From positions 1-62,313 of the forward strand of contig NZ_ASRV01000132.1 in NCBI RefSeq assembly GCF_000401215.1: a DNA stretch of 62,313 nt, written 5' to 3'. The position numbers and the translations under genes are program-made. Of this stretch, positions 37,406 to 46,073 are shown one piece after another. Numbering within the stretch: the stretch's first letter is position 1; each line of letters opens with the position of its first letter. The notes beneath the pieces were generated by a model that made no database searches, had not been told where the DNA came from, and worked only from the letters and a program-made list of their open reading frames with translations. This DNA comes from Clostridium sartagoforme AAU1 (GTDB lineage: Bacteria > Bacillota > Clostridia > Clostridiales > Clostridiaceae).

Positions 37406-38047
37406 ATGAATAATAATGATGATAATAAGAAAATAAATCCATTATATTCTTGGCCTGTAATTATAATATCTATTATAGTATTTTGGCCATTAGCAATATT
37501 CTTAGTATATAAAAGGGTTAGAATTGATAAAAAAGCTGGATTTACTATTGGTAGACTTGTAAGGTATGGATCATATTTATGCTTCTTTATGGCGGGAATA
37601 GGAATAATAGCTTGTTTAGGTCAAGGATTCACAGGGCAAGATGTGGGAATGATTTTATTCTTCCTTATTGCAGGAGTAGCATTATTTATGTTTGCTAAGA
37701 AGCTATCAAGTAATGCAGAAAAATATAAGAAGTATATTTCTATAATTATAAATGGAAATGAATATATTTTAGATAATATTGCAAGTGCTATGTCCTTACC
37801 TATAAATATTGTAAAAAAAGACTTGAAGGATATGATTAATAATGGATATTTCCAAGGTGCTTATATAAATGATAGTACTAACGAAATAGTTTTACCAAAG
37901 ACAAGTAAGGAAAATATTAATGAGACTACATTTAATAATAGTGTACCACAAGATGAAGTGAAAGTTATAACATGTAAATGTTGCGGAGCTCAAAACAAGG
38001 TAACTTCTAGTGGAGCAGAATGTGAATATTGTGGATCACTACTATAA
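37406..38047 (+). CDS. Membrane protein with C-terminal zinc ribbon
   Basis: 213 aa. Hydrophobic segments near residues 11-31, 53-73 and 78-95 are followed by a winged-helix-like region (NEYILDNIASAMSLPINIVK) and a C-terminal zinc ribbon CKCC...CEYC. Third gene of the SPFH module; the shared zinc-ribbon style links it to the SPFH protein. No specific function can be assigned. Confidence 0.7.
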   Translation: MNNNDDNKKINPLYSWPVIIISIIVFWPLAIFLVYKRVRIDKKAGFTIGRLVRYGSYLCFFMAGIGIIACLGQGFTGQDVGMILFFLIAGVALFMFAKKLSSNAEKYKKYISIIINGNEYILDNIASAMSLPINIVKKDLKDMINNGYFQGAYINDSTNEIVLPKTSKENINETTFNNSVPQDEVKVITCKCCGAQNKVTSSGAECEYCGSLL

Positions 38048-38084
38048 TATTTGCAAATATAAATTAAATAAATAGAATGATACG

Positions 38085-38120
38085 AAAATCTCAGATAAAT
38101 ACTAATTATCTGAGATTTTT
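38085..38120. terminator. Terminator of the SPFH module
   Basis: AAAATCTCAGATAA pairs perfectly with TTATCTGAGATTTT. Confidence 0.75.
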
Positions 38121-38224
38121 ATATGAAATATATAAATAGATATTCTTATAAATATAAATTTGAAAATTAACTTTTCTGAAAAATAAATATTTTTGTAAGA
38201 TGCATAAGAAGTTAGGTATAGTTT

Positions 38225-39076
38225 TTAAATATCTATACCTTTAATATATTTACTTAGGGTATATGCAATACCATCTTCTTCATTAGATAAAGTAACTTCA
38301 TTAGCTATAGCTTTTAAATCATCTACTGCATTAGCCATAGCTACACCAATACCAGCATATTTAACCATAGAAGCATCATTATGACCATCTCCAAAAGCAA
38401 TCATTTCTTCTTTTTTATAGCCCATAGGAATTAACACAGAATCTAAGGCTTTAGCTTTATCAATTCCTTTAGCAGTAAATTCAAAATAGAAATCTGCTGT
38501 AAACATACAATTCAAAGTATCTTTAAATGGTTCCATCATTTCTTTGTAGTGAGCTTTTAAATACTCAGGTTCTCCAGCAGTTAAAATCTTATTTAATGGA
38601 TAATCAGCAAAAGCTGCTAAATCATCTTTTTCACACAGTTTGAACTTACCACCACGAGCTTCATATTGAATTATATTAAAAGGTACTCCCTTATAATTTA
38701 TTTCATTGTCAAAAACATTGTTGACATACATATAGTCATCTTTATCTATCATAGGCTTAACGTTAAAATTTTTCATATGCTCTAGAACAGCTTGTCCCTC
38801 TTCAATGCTCATAGTTTCATTAAATAAAACTTTATTATTTTCACAGTCAACAACCTTAGAACCGTTAAATGCAACTAAAAGACCATTGTTTTCATTCATT
38901 TTTAATTCTTTAGCTAAATCCATTAATCCAGATGTAGGTCTTCCTGAAGCCAAAACTAGTATGGCTCCTTTTTCCTGTGCTTTAATTAAAGCATTTTTAG
39001 TTTTTTTAGTTACTATTTTTTTACTATTAGTTAATGTACCATCTACATCTAAAATAATTACTTTTATATCACTCAT
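38225..39076 (-). CDS. Cof-type HAD-IIB phosphatase
   Basis: 283-aa HAD-superfamily phosphatase. Motif I is ILDVDGTLTNS with nucleophile Asp11 and acid Asp13, motif II is VLASGRPTSG, and motifs III/IV are KAKALD...FGDGHNDASMVKYAG. The large alpha/beta cap between them is of the Cof/IIB type. Family members hydrolyse sugar phosphates or related metabolites. GGAGG precedes the ATG; monocistronic. Confidence 0.92.
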   Translation of the reverse strand: MSDIKVIILDVDGTLTNSKKIVTKKTKNALIKAQEKGAILVLASGRPTSGLMDLAKELKMNENNGLLVAFNGSKVVDCENNKVLFNETMSIEEGQAVLEHMKNFNVKPMIDKDDYMYVNNVFDNEINYKGVPFNIIQYEARGGKFKLCEKDDLAAFADYPLNKILTAGEPEYLKAHYKEMMEPFKDTLNCMFTADFYFEFTAKGIDKAKALDSVLIPMGYKKEEMIAFGDGHNDASMVKYAGIGVAMANAVDDLKAIANEVTLSNEEDGIAYTLSKYIKGIDI

Positions 39077-39305
39077 TTATATTTCCTCCATAGTTCTTTT
39101 TATTTAATTATACTAGCATTAAACCTATAAGTGAATTCATTAATTAAATAATGAGTAATTTATATCAAAAAGTAATATAGTTTAAAATAATAAAATTATT
39201 AATTCTTGTTAAAAAATATAAATTATAGAGTTAATGAGTTAAATATTTGACTTACACACAAATAAATGTTATTATGTCTATAAAATTAATAGATAAGAGG
39301 GAAAA

Positions 39306-39809
39306 ATGAAAGAACTTATGCGTAATGCAACAATAGAAGATTTTAAGCGTGGATATATATGGAATAATGAGAAAGGTGAATTTATATGCTTAATATGTCA
39401 AAAGAATATTGGTAAAAATAATATTAGTATAAATAATCACATGTCAATTCATGGGACTTCTATAGAAAGATTACTATTGTTAGATAAGAAATATACTGGT
39501 TTGACTGAAATTCAAAAAGAGTTACTTGATATGTTATCTAGTAAATGTAGTGATAAAGAAATAGCAAACAATCTTTCTTGTTCAGAATCTACAGTAAGAA
39601 ATATTAGATTTGCATTAAGGGAAAGAGCAAGGCAGGCAAGAGCTTTTTTAGCTATTATGGAATTAATTGATGAAAATTCCTCTAAGTCAGTAAATCATAA
39701 GATTAGATATTTTCCAGTTAAAGAAGAAAAAAGAAAAGCATTATTACCTAGATTTGCTAATTTGTTTGAGCCAAATAGATTTTATACAGAAGAAGAAGTT
39801 AAAAAATAA
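39306..39809 (+). CDS. DUF2087 HTH protein, N-terminal part (frameshifted)
   Basis: 167 residues. A CxxC...H..H segment (FICLICQKNI...NNHMSIHG) comes first, then a LuxR-like helix-turn-helix (LTEIQKELLDMLSSKCSDKE; SCSESTVRNIRFALRERARQ), then the beginning of DUF2087 (KRKALLPRFANLFEPNRFYT). The frame stops in AAAAAATAA at 39803-39811. One extra A there continues DUF2087 as IIKKIYDDDALIRRYLVDYG. A second missing A near 39895 then joins the GIY-YIG-like part. The intact protein would be 323 aa ending at 40275. Confidence 0.75.
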   Translation: MKELMRNATIEDFKRGYIWNNEKGEFICLICQKNIGKNNISINNHMSIHGTSIERLLLLDKKYTGLTEIQKELLDMLSSKCSDKEIANNLSCSESTVRNIRFALRERARQARAFLAIMELIDENSSKSVNHKIRYFPVKEEKRKALLPRFANLFEPNRFYTEEEVKK

Positions 39810-39909
39810 TTAAAAAAATCTATGATGATGATGCATTAATAAGAAGGTATTTAGTAGATTATGGCTATTTAAAGAGAGATAAGTATGGGGAAAATATTAT
39901 AGAGTTGAG

Positions 39910-40275
39910 GTGGAAAGTACTATGGAAAATGTGAAAAGAAAAGAGCTTATAAATAATTATAAGCAGCAAGAAGTTGAGATGGGAATAATTCAAGTATACA
40001 ATACAATTAATGGATTTTCATTTGTAGATATATGCCAAAATTTATATAAACCATTTGAATCAATAAAGTTTAAATTGAACTTAGGAAAAATAAGAATTAA
40101 GAATTTTCAAGAAGATTGGGATAAGTATGGAGAAAATGTATTTGAGTTTATAATTGTAGAAAAACTTAAGAAAAAAGAAAATTCTACAGACAAAGAAACA
40201 CTTGATGATTTAAAAGAACTTTTAAATCTTTGGATTGATAATCAAGGGGATAATTTAAAATTATATAATAAGTAA
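39910..40275 (+). CDS. GIY-YIG-like domain, C-terminal part of the DUF2087 gene
   Basis: 121 residues resembling the GIY-YIG fold: MGIIQVYNTINGFSFVDICQ then KFKLNLGKIRIKNFQEDWDK and YGENVFEF. The second Tyr-Ile-Gly element and nuclease residues are not preserved (NGFSFVDIC where active relatives read NGK.YIGSS), so nuclease activity is doubtful. It is joined to the upstream DUF2087 part if two one-base A-run losses are corrected; alternatively it is expressed alone, but no clear ribosome binding site is seen. Confidence 0.6.
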   Translation: MESTMENVKRKELINNYKQQEVEMGIIQVYNTINGFSFVDICQNLYKPFESIKFKLNLGKIRIKNFQEDWDKYGENVFEFIIVEKLKKKENSTDKETLDDLKELLNLWIDNQGDNLKLYNK

Positions 40276-40353
40276 AATAATTAATAGCAACGTAATAAGA
40301 AAATATAAGATATCATATTTTGTTTTATACTGATTATGATTTACAACTAATAT

Positions 40354-40397
40354 AAAATATCCTTAGCTACAACTAACAAATAGCTAAGGATATTTTT
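40354..40397. terminator. Strong bidirectional terminator
   Basis: AAAATATCCTTAGCTA (40354-40369) pairs with TAGCTAAGGATATTTT (40381-40396), followed by T. Confidence 0.75.
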
Positions 40398-40563
40398 ATA
40401 GAATCATATATTTCTTCTATAGTAAATAGATGGTTTTTCCAAATTTATGATATTATATATATTAATTATTTTGCTTTCCCAAATAATATAGTCTGCAAAA
40501 TGCGGCATGAAAAGTCGAGTAGTATTACTATAAAAAAGATATTATTTAATGAGAGGTGAGGAA

Positions 40564-41433
40564 ATGGATTGGATAAATAAATTAAATGAGTCAATAAACT
40601 ATATAGAAGAAAATCTTACAGGGGAAATATCTTATGAAGTTATTTCAAAAATTGCTGGATGTTCTGTTTATAATTTTCAAAGAATGTTTTCATATATAGC
40701 TGATAAGCCCTTATCTGAATATATAAGAAATAGACGCTTAACTATGGCAGCTTTTGAGTTGTTAAATAATAATGAAAGAATAATTGACATTTCTTTAAAA
40801 TATGGATACGAATCTCAAGATGCATTTACAAGAGCTTTTAAAAACTTTCATGGGGTATTACCATCAAAGGTTAGAAATGAAACGGTACAGTTAAGATCTT
40901 GTCCTAAAATCTCATTTCAAATTACAATAAAAGGAGAAAATCATATGAATTATAAAATTGAACAATGGCCTGAATTTAAAGTAATGGGAATATCACAAAA
41001 GTTAAAAACTGAAAAGGCTTTTGAAGTGATTCCAAAGTTATGGGAAGATGCTTGGAAGGATGGGACTATGCAAAATCTTTTAGACAACTTTCCTAACTAT
41101 AGACCATCAGGATTCTTGGGGATCGCACAAGGAGGAGAATGGGGAGAATCTGAAGATATGGAGTATATTATAGCTGTAACAAATTACGTTGATACGGCAA
41201 AATGCGAGTATGTTCCAGTAATTGAAGGGATGAAGGAATTTACGTATCCAGCAGCAACATGGGCTGTTTTCGAAGCAAATGGAGAATTACCAGGAGTAAT
41301 ACAAAATGTCTATAAACAATTCTATAGCGAATGGCTTCCAAACTCAGGGTATGAACTAGATAATCTTCCAGTTATTGAATGTTATATGCAAGAAAATCAA
41401 CAAGAAGTTTGGATTGCTGTTGTAAAAAAATAA
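40564..41433 (+). CDS. AraC-family regulator with GyrI-like effector domain
   Basis: 289 aa from ATG 40564 (GAGGTGAGG just upstream; ATG 40549 overlaps that site). N-terminal ~105 residues carry two AraC helix-turn-helix motifs (ISYEVISKIAGCSVYNFQRM; IIDISLKYGYESQDAFTRAF). The C-terminal ~155 residues are a GyrI-like small-molecule-binding domain (MNYKIEQWPEFKVMGISQKL ... ECYMQENQQEVWIAVVKK), as in Rob and related multidrug regulators. Neighbours do not reveal its target. Confidence 0.88.
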   Translation: MDWINKLNESINYIEENLTGEISYEVISKIAGCSVYNFQRMFSYIADKPLSEYIRNRRLTMAAFELLNNNERIIDISLKYGYESQDAFTRAFKNFHGVLPSKVRNETVQLRSCPKISFQITIKGENHMNYKIEQWPEFKVMGISQKLKTEKAFEVIPKLWEDAWKDGTMQNLLDNFPNYRPSGFLGIAQGGEWGESEDMEYIIAVTNYVDTAKCEYVPVIEGMKEFTYPAATWAVFEANGELPGVIQNVYKQFYSEWLPNSGYELDNLPVIECYMQENQQEVWIAVVKK

Positions 41434-41623
41434 CTTAAGAATAATATTACCTATGAAGTAACTTTATATAAGTATTTGCTATATGAAAATGATTGTAGTA
41501 TAATTAACAAATAAAGATTTATTTTGATTGATATAATTAATTTGTAGGTTAATTATTGTTTTGAGTTTAAAGAATAGCTAAATTATTCATATTTTACAAA
41601 CTTTAAATTAGGGAGAAATTTAT

Positions 41624-42772
41624 ATGAAAGAATTTAGTGTTAGCACCAATATTTATTTTGGAGAAGGTTCTTTAAATAGGTTAAGTAAAATAAAAGATAA
41701 AAAAGTGATGATTGTATGTGATAAATTTATAGAATCATCAGGTATGGCTTCTAAAATTCAAGAGAAACTAGTTAATTGTGATGTTACTATATTTAGTGAT
41801 ATAGTTCCAGATCCTTCAGTTGAAATTATTGCATCAGGAATTCAAACATTAAAAAATTGTGGTGCAAGAACTATAATAGCTCTTGGTGGTGGTTCTTCAA
41901 TTGATGCAGCTAAGGCAATAAGAGAATATTCAAAGCAGCTTTTAGGAGCTGATTTTGAAATAGAAGAATGTTTTGCTATACCAACTACAAGTGGGACAGG
42001 TTCTGAGGCTACTCAATATGCAGTAATAACTGATAAAAGTGAAGGATTAAAATATGCTTTGTCAGATAAATCACTTCTTCCTATGGTAGCAATACTTGAT
42101 CCATCCCTTGTAACATCTGTACCTAAGTCTATTATAGCAGATACTGGTATGGATGTAATTACACATGCAATAGAAGCGTATGTTTCTAAAGATGCAAATG
42201 ATTTTTCAGATGCGTTAGCAGAGAAAGCCATTTCTTTAGCCTTTAAATTTTTGCCAGAAGCTTTTGATAATGGAAATAATTTATTAGCAAGAGAAAAAAT
42301 TCATAATGCATCTTGTTTAGCAGGGATGGCATTTAATTCAGCTGGACTTGGAATTACTCATAGTTTAGCTCATGCAGTAGGTGGAAAGTTGCATATATCT
42401 CATGGAAGAATTAATGCAATAATACTTCCTCATGTTATAGAATATAATGCTAATTTAAAAATAGACAACTATAATAGTGAGTATGATATAGCTGCTAGAA
42501 AATATCAAAGATTAGCAAAAGTGTTGAATTTACATGCCTCTACAGTGAATATAGGAGTTAATAATTTAATTAAGTGTATTATTGAACTTCAAAAGAAGTT
42601 AATGATTCCTTTAACACTAAAAGATCAAGGCTCAGATTTAGGTTTATTATGTGAAGTAAAGGAAGAAATAATAAATGCAGCTATGAAGGATATTTGTACT
42701 GCAACAAATCCTAGAGAAGTAACAAATAAAGATTTATTAAAGATTCTAGATAGATTTACAGGAATTAAGTAA
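41624..42772 (+). CDS. Iron-containing alcohol dehydrogenase (PduQ/EutG type)
   Basis: 382 aa class III alcohol dehydrogenase, likely reducing acetaldehyde to ethanol with NADH. The nucleotide loop is [11 protein letters not shown] (~88-98), and metal ligands fall in [14 protein letters not shown] (Asp, His), [12 protein letters not shown] (His) and [10 protein letters not shown] (His); all are present. The sequence type matches alcohol dehydrogenases of microcompartment loci. It is 1.5 kb upstream of the cut operon, with its own terminator, and separated from it by the MerR gene. GGGAG precedes the ATG. Confidence 0.88.
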   Translation: MKEFSVSTNIYFGEGSLNRLSKIKDKKVMIVCDKFIESSGMASKIQEKLVNCDVTIFSDIVPDPSVEIIASGIQTLKNCGARTIIALGGGSSIDAAKAIREYSKQLLGADFEIEECFAIPTTSGTGSEATQYAVITDKSEGLKYALSDKSLLPMVAILDPSLVTSVPKSIIADTGMDVITHAIEAYVSKDANDFSDALAEKAISLAFKFLPEAFDNGNNLLAREKIHNASCLAGMAFNSAGLGITHSLAHAVGGKLHISHGRINAIILPHVIEYNANLKIDNYNSEYDIAARKYQRLAKVLNLHASTVNIGVNNLIKCIIELQKKLMIPLTLKDQGSDLGLLCEVKEEIINAAMKDICTATNPREVTNKDLLKILDRFTGIK

Positions 42773-42776
42773 TTTA

Positions 42777-42804
42777 AAAACCACTCATTTTTGGGTGGTT
42801 TTCT
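42777..42804 (+). terminator. Terminator of the alcohol dehydrogenase gene
   Basis: AAAACCACTC pairs with GGGTGGTTTT around a short T-rich loop. Confidence 0.7.
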
Positions 42805-42935
42805 CTTTTATTTATCTAATTTTTAATGGTAGACATTGAAAATAAATATAAATTTAAGTAAACTATAAACAAATAATATATTACTGAATTTCATTACAGC
42901 TAAGATTTTGGGGAGAAAATAGGGGAGGTTGTTTT

Positions 42936-43772
42936 ATGAGAGAAAGTGACTTGTATTCGATAGGGAAGGTAGAGGAATTATGTAATTTATCCAAAAAAGC
43001 TCTAAGATATTATGATAAAATGGGGATATTATCTCCTGATAAGGTATCTGATGAAAGTGGGTATAGATATTATAGTAAAAAGACTTTATTATCAGTACCA
43101 ATGATAAAATACTATAAACAAAGTGGGTTTAAGCTTGAAGAAATGAAAGCATTTCTTGAAGGAACATCTTATTCAGTTTTTGAAAAAAGCTTTAGAAATA
43201 AGATAGATGAGTTAAAGGCAGAAGAAAGTGAAATAGGTTTAAAACTTAAATCTATAAAGGATTGGTATGACCTTATAATGGAAGCACAGACGGTTATAGA
43301 AAATGAAATTAATGAAGTATCAATAAAATATATAGATAGTTGTAGAATGATATACTTAGATCAAGATTTTAAGTATGATTATATGGATTCTATTATTAAT
43401 ATAGAGTTTACCAACTACATAGAAAGTAAAAGTAATGCTATAACAGGTCCTGTAATAATAAAATTTCCTTCTTTTAAAGACAAGATGAATGGAAAGTGTA
43501 ATAAGATGAAAATTATGCAAGAGACTATATTAAAATGTAAAGAATGTGAAACTATTGAATATGGTGGATGTATGGTAGCATCTTGTTATCATATAGGATC
43601 ACATGAAACTATAAATGAAACATATAAAAAAATAAGTAATTGGGCGGATAAAAATAAATACACTTATGAAGAAAGCTCATATGAAAGATATGTTACTGAT
43701 TATTGGACAACTAAAAATGCAGATAAATTTGTAACAGAAGTAATGGTTAAAATTGGCAAATATAAAAAGTGA
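42936..43772 (+). CDS. BmrR/BltR-like MerR regulator, probable activator of the cut operon
   Basis: 278 aa. MerR DNA-binding domain at residues ~5-75 (SIGKVEELCNLSKKALRYYD...GYRYYSKK), a coiled-coil dimer helix (~85-125), and a GyrI-like effector-binding domain (~130-278; GGCMVASCYHIGSHETINET; YERYVTDYW). Relatives with this domain bind lipophilic or quaternary cations, so choline is a chemically sensible effector (inference). The next gene is the first of the choline microcompartment operon, whose promoter has MerR geometry. GAGG is upstream of the ATG. Confidence 0.85.
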   Translation: MRESDLYSIGKVEELCNLSKKALRYYDKMGILSPDKVSDESGYRYYSKKTLLSVPMIKYYKQSGFKLEEMKAFLEGTSYSVFEKSFRNKIDELKAEESEIGLKLKSIKDWYDLIMEAQTVIENEINEVSIKYIDSCRMIYLDQDFKYDYMDSIINIEFTNYIESKSNAITGPVIIKFPSFKDKMNGKCNKMKIMQETILKCKECETIEYGGCMVASCYHIGSHETINETYKKISNWADKNKYTYEESSYERYVTDYWTTKNADKFVTEVMVKIGKYKK

Positions 43773-43821
43773 ACAAAATGAAAACGTTACCCTAAGGGGA
43801 ATGTATAAATATTAAAAATAG

Positions 43822-43872
43822 GCATTTTAAGAGATAAATAGTTATAGATTTATCTTTTAAAATGCTTTTTTT
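43822..43872 (+). terminator. Terminator of the MerR gene
   Basis: GCATTTTAAGAGATAAA pairs with TTTATCTTTTAAAATGC with one bulge, followed by seven T. It insulates the MerR transcript from the operon. Confidence 0.75.
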
Positions 43873-44032
43873 ATATTTGAAGTTATTATATGAATAAAAT
43901 TTTATGTAGTAAAATAACAAATATTAGTAGATAAAACCTTTGGATTTACCAAGTTTTAGAATTAATTAAATGAAAAGCTAATACGAAAAATATGAGCCTT
44001 AAAATTTATATATAAATATGCATAATTTCATA

Positions 44033-44064
44033 TTGACTTTCCCCTAAGGGGAACAGAATATAAT
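44033..44064 (+). promoter_or_regulatory. MerR-type promoter of the cut operon
   Basis: TTGACT (-35, 44033-44038) and TATAAT (-10, 44059-44064) are separated by 20 bases instead of 17, the overlong spacer that MerR proteins correct by distorting DNA. The spacer contains the palindrome TTCCCCTAAGGGGAA (44039-44053). The same core, CCCTAAGGGG, recurs at 43790-43799. Confidence 0.75.
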
Positions 44065-44256
44065 TTAATCAAGAATAAAAAATACCTACAAAACATAAGA
44101 TAAAAAGCTATTTTTAAATCAAGACATATTAAATAACCATAGATAAAATTATATCAATCATAAATTTAAACAGGTTATATAAGTATATTTTATATTTGTA
44201 GAACCCTTGAAATGATCATTATAAATCTTTATTTAATGATAATATAAAACGAAACG

Positions 44257-44270
44257 TGATAACGTTTAAA
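44257..44270. promoter_or_regulatory. Candidate CcpA (cre) site
   Basis: Read on the minus strand, TTTAAACGTTATCA differs from the consensus TGWAANCGNTNWCA at one position. It lies immediately before the GGAGGG of the first operon gene, far downstream of the promoter, where CcpA would act as a roadblock. Carbon catabolite control is inferred. Confidence 0.4.
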
Positions 44271-44287
44271 TGGAGGGAGTTTTATTT

Positions 44288-45415
44288 ATGAGTGAAATGT
44301 CAGGAGTGGCTAATTCGTCTGCAATTGCTGCTAAAAAGAAATTATCATCTAATTTTCTTAAAAAAGGTATATCTATTGCACTATTCTCAGGGCTTATGTA
44401 TGGATTTTATTCAGCATTTATGACACTTGGAATGAAGAAAGGTGTTTGGGCAGATTGGTATGGTGATAACAACACAGGATTATCAGTGCTTGTAATTACA
44501 TACTTGTTAGGGGCCCTTGGTAGTGCAGTAAATGATACATGTAGTGCTGTATGGGCGATTGCTTATGCAACTATAAAGGGGAAAATTGGTGATTTCTTTA
44601 GATGTATTAGAACAACTCCAGGTGGAGTAATGATTTTAGCAGCATTGATTGGAGGACCAATTTCAAGTACTGCTTATGTTGTTGGACTTCAAATGGCTGG
44701 ATCAATAGTTATTCCAATTACGGCACTTTGCCCAGCTATTGGCGCTATTTTAGGCAGGATATTATTTAAACAAGAATTGAACAAAAGAATGATGGCAGGT
44801 ATTGTAATCTGTGTTGCATCAAGTTTCCTTATTGGAAGTACTAGCCTTTCGGGAGATGCTCCAGAAGGAATGTTTCTTGGATTGTGTATTGCTTTTATAG
44901 CTGCTCTTGGATGGGGATTTGAAGGATGTGTTGCTGGATATGGTACATCAATGATTGATTCAGAAATTGGAATTACAATACGTCAAGCAACTTCAGGTTT
45001 ATCAAATCTAATAATTTTAGTTCCTATCTTCGGTATGATATTTGGAGATGGTGTTGGTTTTTCAATTAATTTAGTTACTCAAGCATTCACTAGTGGTTCT
45101 GCTATGATTTGGTTTGCTTTAAGTGGACTTTGTGCATTTGTTTCATACATGTGTTGGTATAACGGCAACAGTATGTGTGGTGCTGCTCTTGGAATGGCAT
45201 GTAATGGTACTTATTCGTTTTGGGGACCTTTCTGTTGTTGGATTGTTCTTGGAGTATTTGCAGGAATGGATGGATGGGCATTGCCTCCAATAGTTTGGAT
45301 AGCAGCTGTTCTTATGATTTTTGGTATTCTAGTTATTGCTATGAATCCACTTGATTTATTCAAAAAGAAGAATAAAGATCATGATAAGGAGGTAGATAAT
45401 TATGAAACCACTTAA
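44288..45415 (+). CDS. DMT-like ten-helix transporter of the choline operon
   Basis: 375 aa from ATG 44288 (GGAGGG 10 bases upstream; ATG 44270 precedes that site). Around ten hydrophobic segments in two halves resemble drug/metabolite transporters (e.g. GLMYGFYSAFMTLGMKKGVW; GGVMILAALIGGPISSTAYV; ALCPAIGAILGRILFKQELN). Being first in the operon, it probably imports choline or exports trimethylamine; sequence alone does not decide. The C-terminus is a charged tail. It overlaps the next gene by 14 bases. Confidence 0.72.
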   Translation: MSEMSGVANSSAIAAKKKLSSNFLKKGISIALFSGLMYGFYSAFMTLGMKKGVWADWYGDNNTGLSVLVITYLLGALGSAVNDTCSAVWAIAYATIKGKIGDFFRCIRTTPGGVMILAALIGGPISSTAYVVGLQMAGSIVIPITALCPAIGAILGRILFKQELNKRMMAGIVICVASSFLIGSTSLSGDAPEGMFLGLCIAFIAALGWGFEGCVAGYGTSMIDSEIGITIRQATSGLSNLIILVPIFGMIFGDGVGFSINLVTQAFTSGSAMIWFALSGLCAFVSYMCWYNGNSMCGAALGMACNGTYSFWGPFCCWIVLGVFAGMDGWALPPIVWIAAVLMIFGILVIAMNPLDLFKKKNKDHDKEVDNYETT

Positions 45416-45668
45416 TTATGCTATATTAAAGTATTTTACTAATGTTGAAGAAGCTTGTGCTGATGATGTGATTAATGAATTAAAAGGTCAGTACGGTAAA
45501 TTCAAAGCTCTTAATAAGAAGGATGTAATTACAGCTTTAATGACAGCTGAAGCAAATGGACTCCTTGAAGAAACAAGATTTGACATGGATAAAAATGGTG
45601 AATTAAGAGTTTATTATCATGCACATGAAGATGGTGCAGCAACAATAAACAGGTATATTAAAGATTAA
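45402..45668 (+). CDS. Small winged-helix-like protein of the cut operon
   Basis: 88 aa, not matched to a named family by me. The pattern helix-helix-helix-wing (AILKYFTNVEEACADDVINE; LNKKDVITALMTAEANGLLE; then RFDMDKNGELRVYYHAH) looks like a winged helix. It may be an operon-specific regulator or a protein-interaction adaptor. AAGGAGG precedes the ATG, and it overlaps the transporter gene, so translation is probably coupled. Confidence 0.6.
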   Translation: MKPLNYAILKYFTNVEEACADDVINELKGQYGKFKALNKKDVITALMTAEANGLLEETRFDMDKNGELRVYYHAHEDGAATINRYIKD

Positions 45669-45751
45669 AAAGTTAATTAAAAAATTTAGAAATTTTTAAT
45701 TAAGGCAAAGTATAATAAAAACTTTCTAAATGTGAGAGGAGGTAATTATAA

Positions 45752-46048
45752 ATGAGATATTATGGTGAAGAAGCTTTAGGACTTGTAGAAACAATAGGAT
45801 TAGTTCCTGCACTTGAAGCAGCTGATAAAATGCTAAAAGCTGCAAATGTTGAACTGATATCGTATGAAAATGTTGGATCAACTTTGGTAACAATTATGGT
45901 AAAAGGCGATGTTGCTGCAGTTAGATCAGCAGTGGAGGCTGGTGCAGAAGCAGCTGCAGCAATTGGAAAGTTAACCGCTAAAAATGTTATGCCAAGACCT
46001 ATTAGAGAAGTTGGAGATATTGTTTCAGTACATGACATAGATTCTTAA
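45752..46048 (+). CDS. BMC-H shell protein (first)
   Basis: 98 aa single BMC domain (Pfam00936 type) that forms hexamers tiling the shell. Typical features: LGLVETIGLVPALEAADKML, then ENVGSTLVTIMVKGDVAAVR and the C-terminal RPIREVGDIVSVH. The pore-loop region reads GST rather than the GGG of PduA-like proteins, suggesting a differently sized or charged pore. GAGGAGG precedes the ATG. Confidence 0.92.
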   Translation: MRYYGEEALGLVETIGLVPALEAADKMLKAANVELISYENVGSTLVTIMVKGDVAAVRSAVEAGAEAAAAIGKLTAKNVMPRPIREVGDIVSVHDIDS

Positions 46049-46073
46049 TTTTAATGGAAGGAAAGGTGTGTAA

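Larger units (their letters stand above)
43773..44287. promoter_or_regulatory. Control region between the MerR gene and the cut operon
   Basis: No gene seen in 515 bases. In order: a half-operator CCCTAAGGGG (43790-43799) 17 bases after the MerR stop; a strong terminator (43822-43872); the MerR-type promoter with TTCCCCTAAGGGGAA (44033-44064); a ~190-base A/T-rich leader; an imperfect inverted repeat ATCATTATAAAT/ATTTAATGAT (44214-44240); and a cre-like site (44257-44270) beside the first ribosome binding site. Confidence 0.6.
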
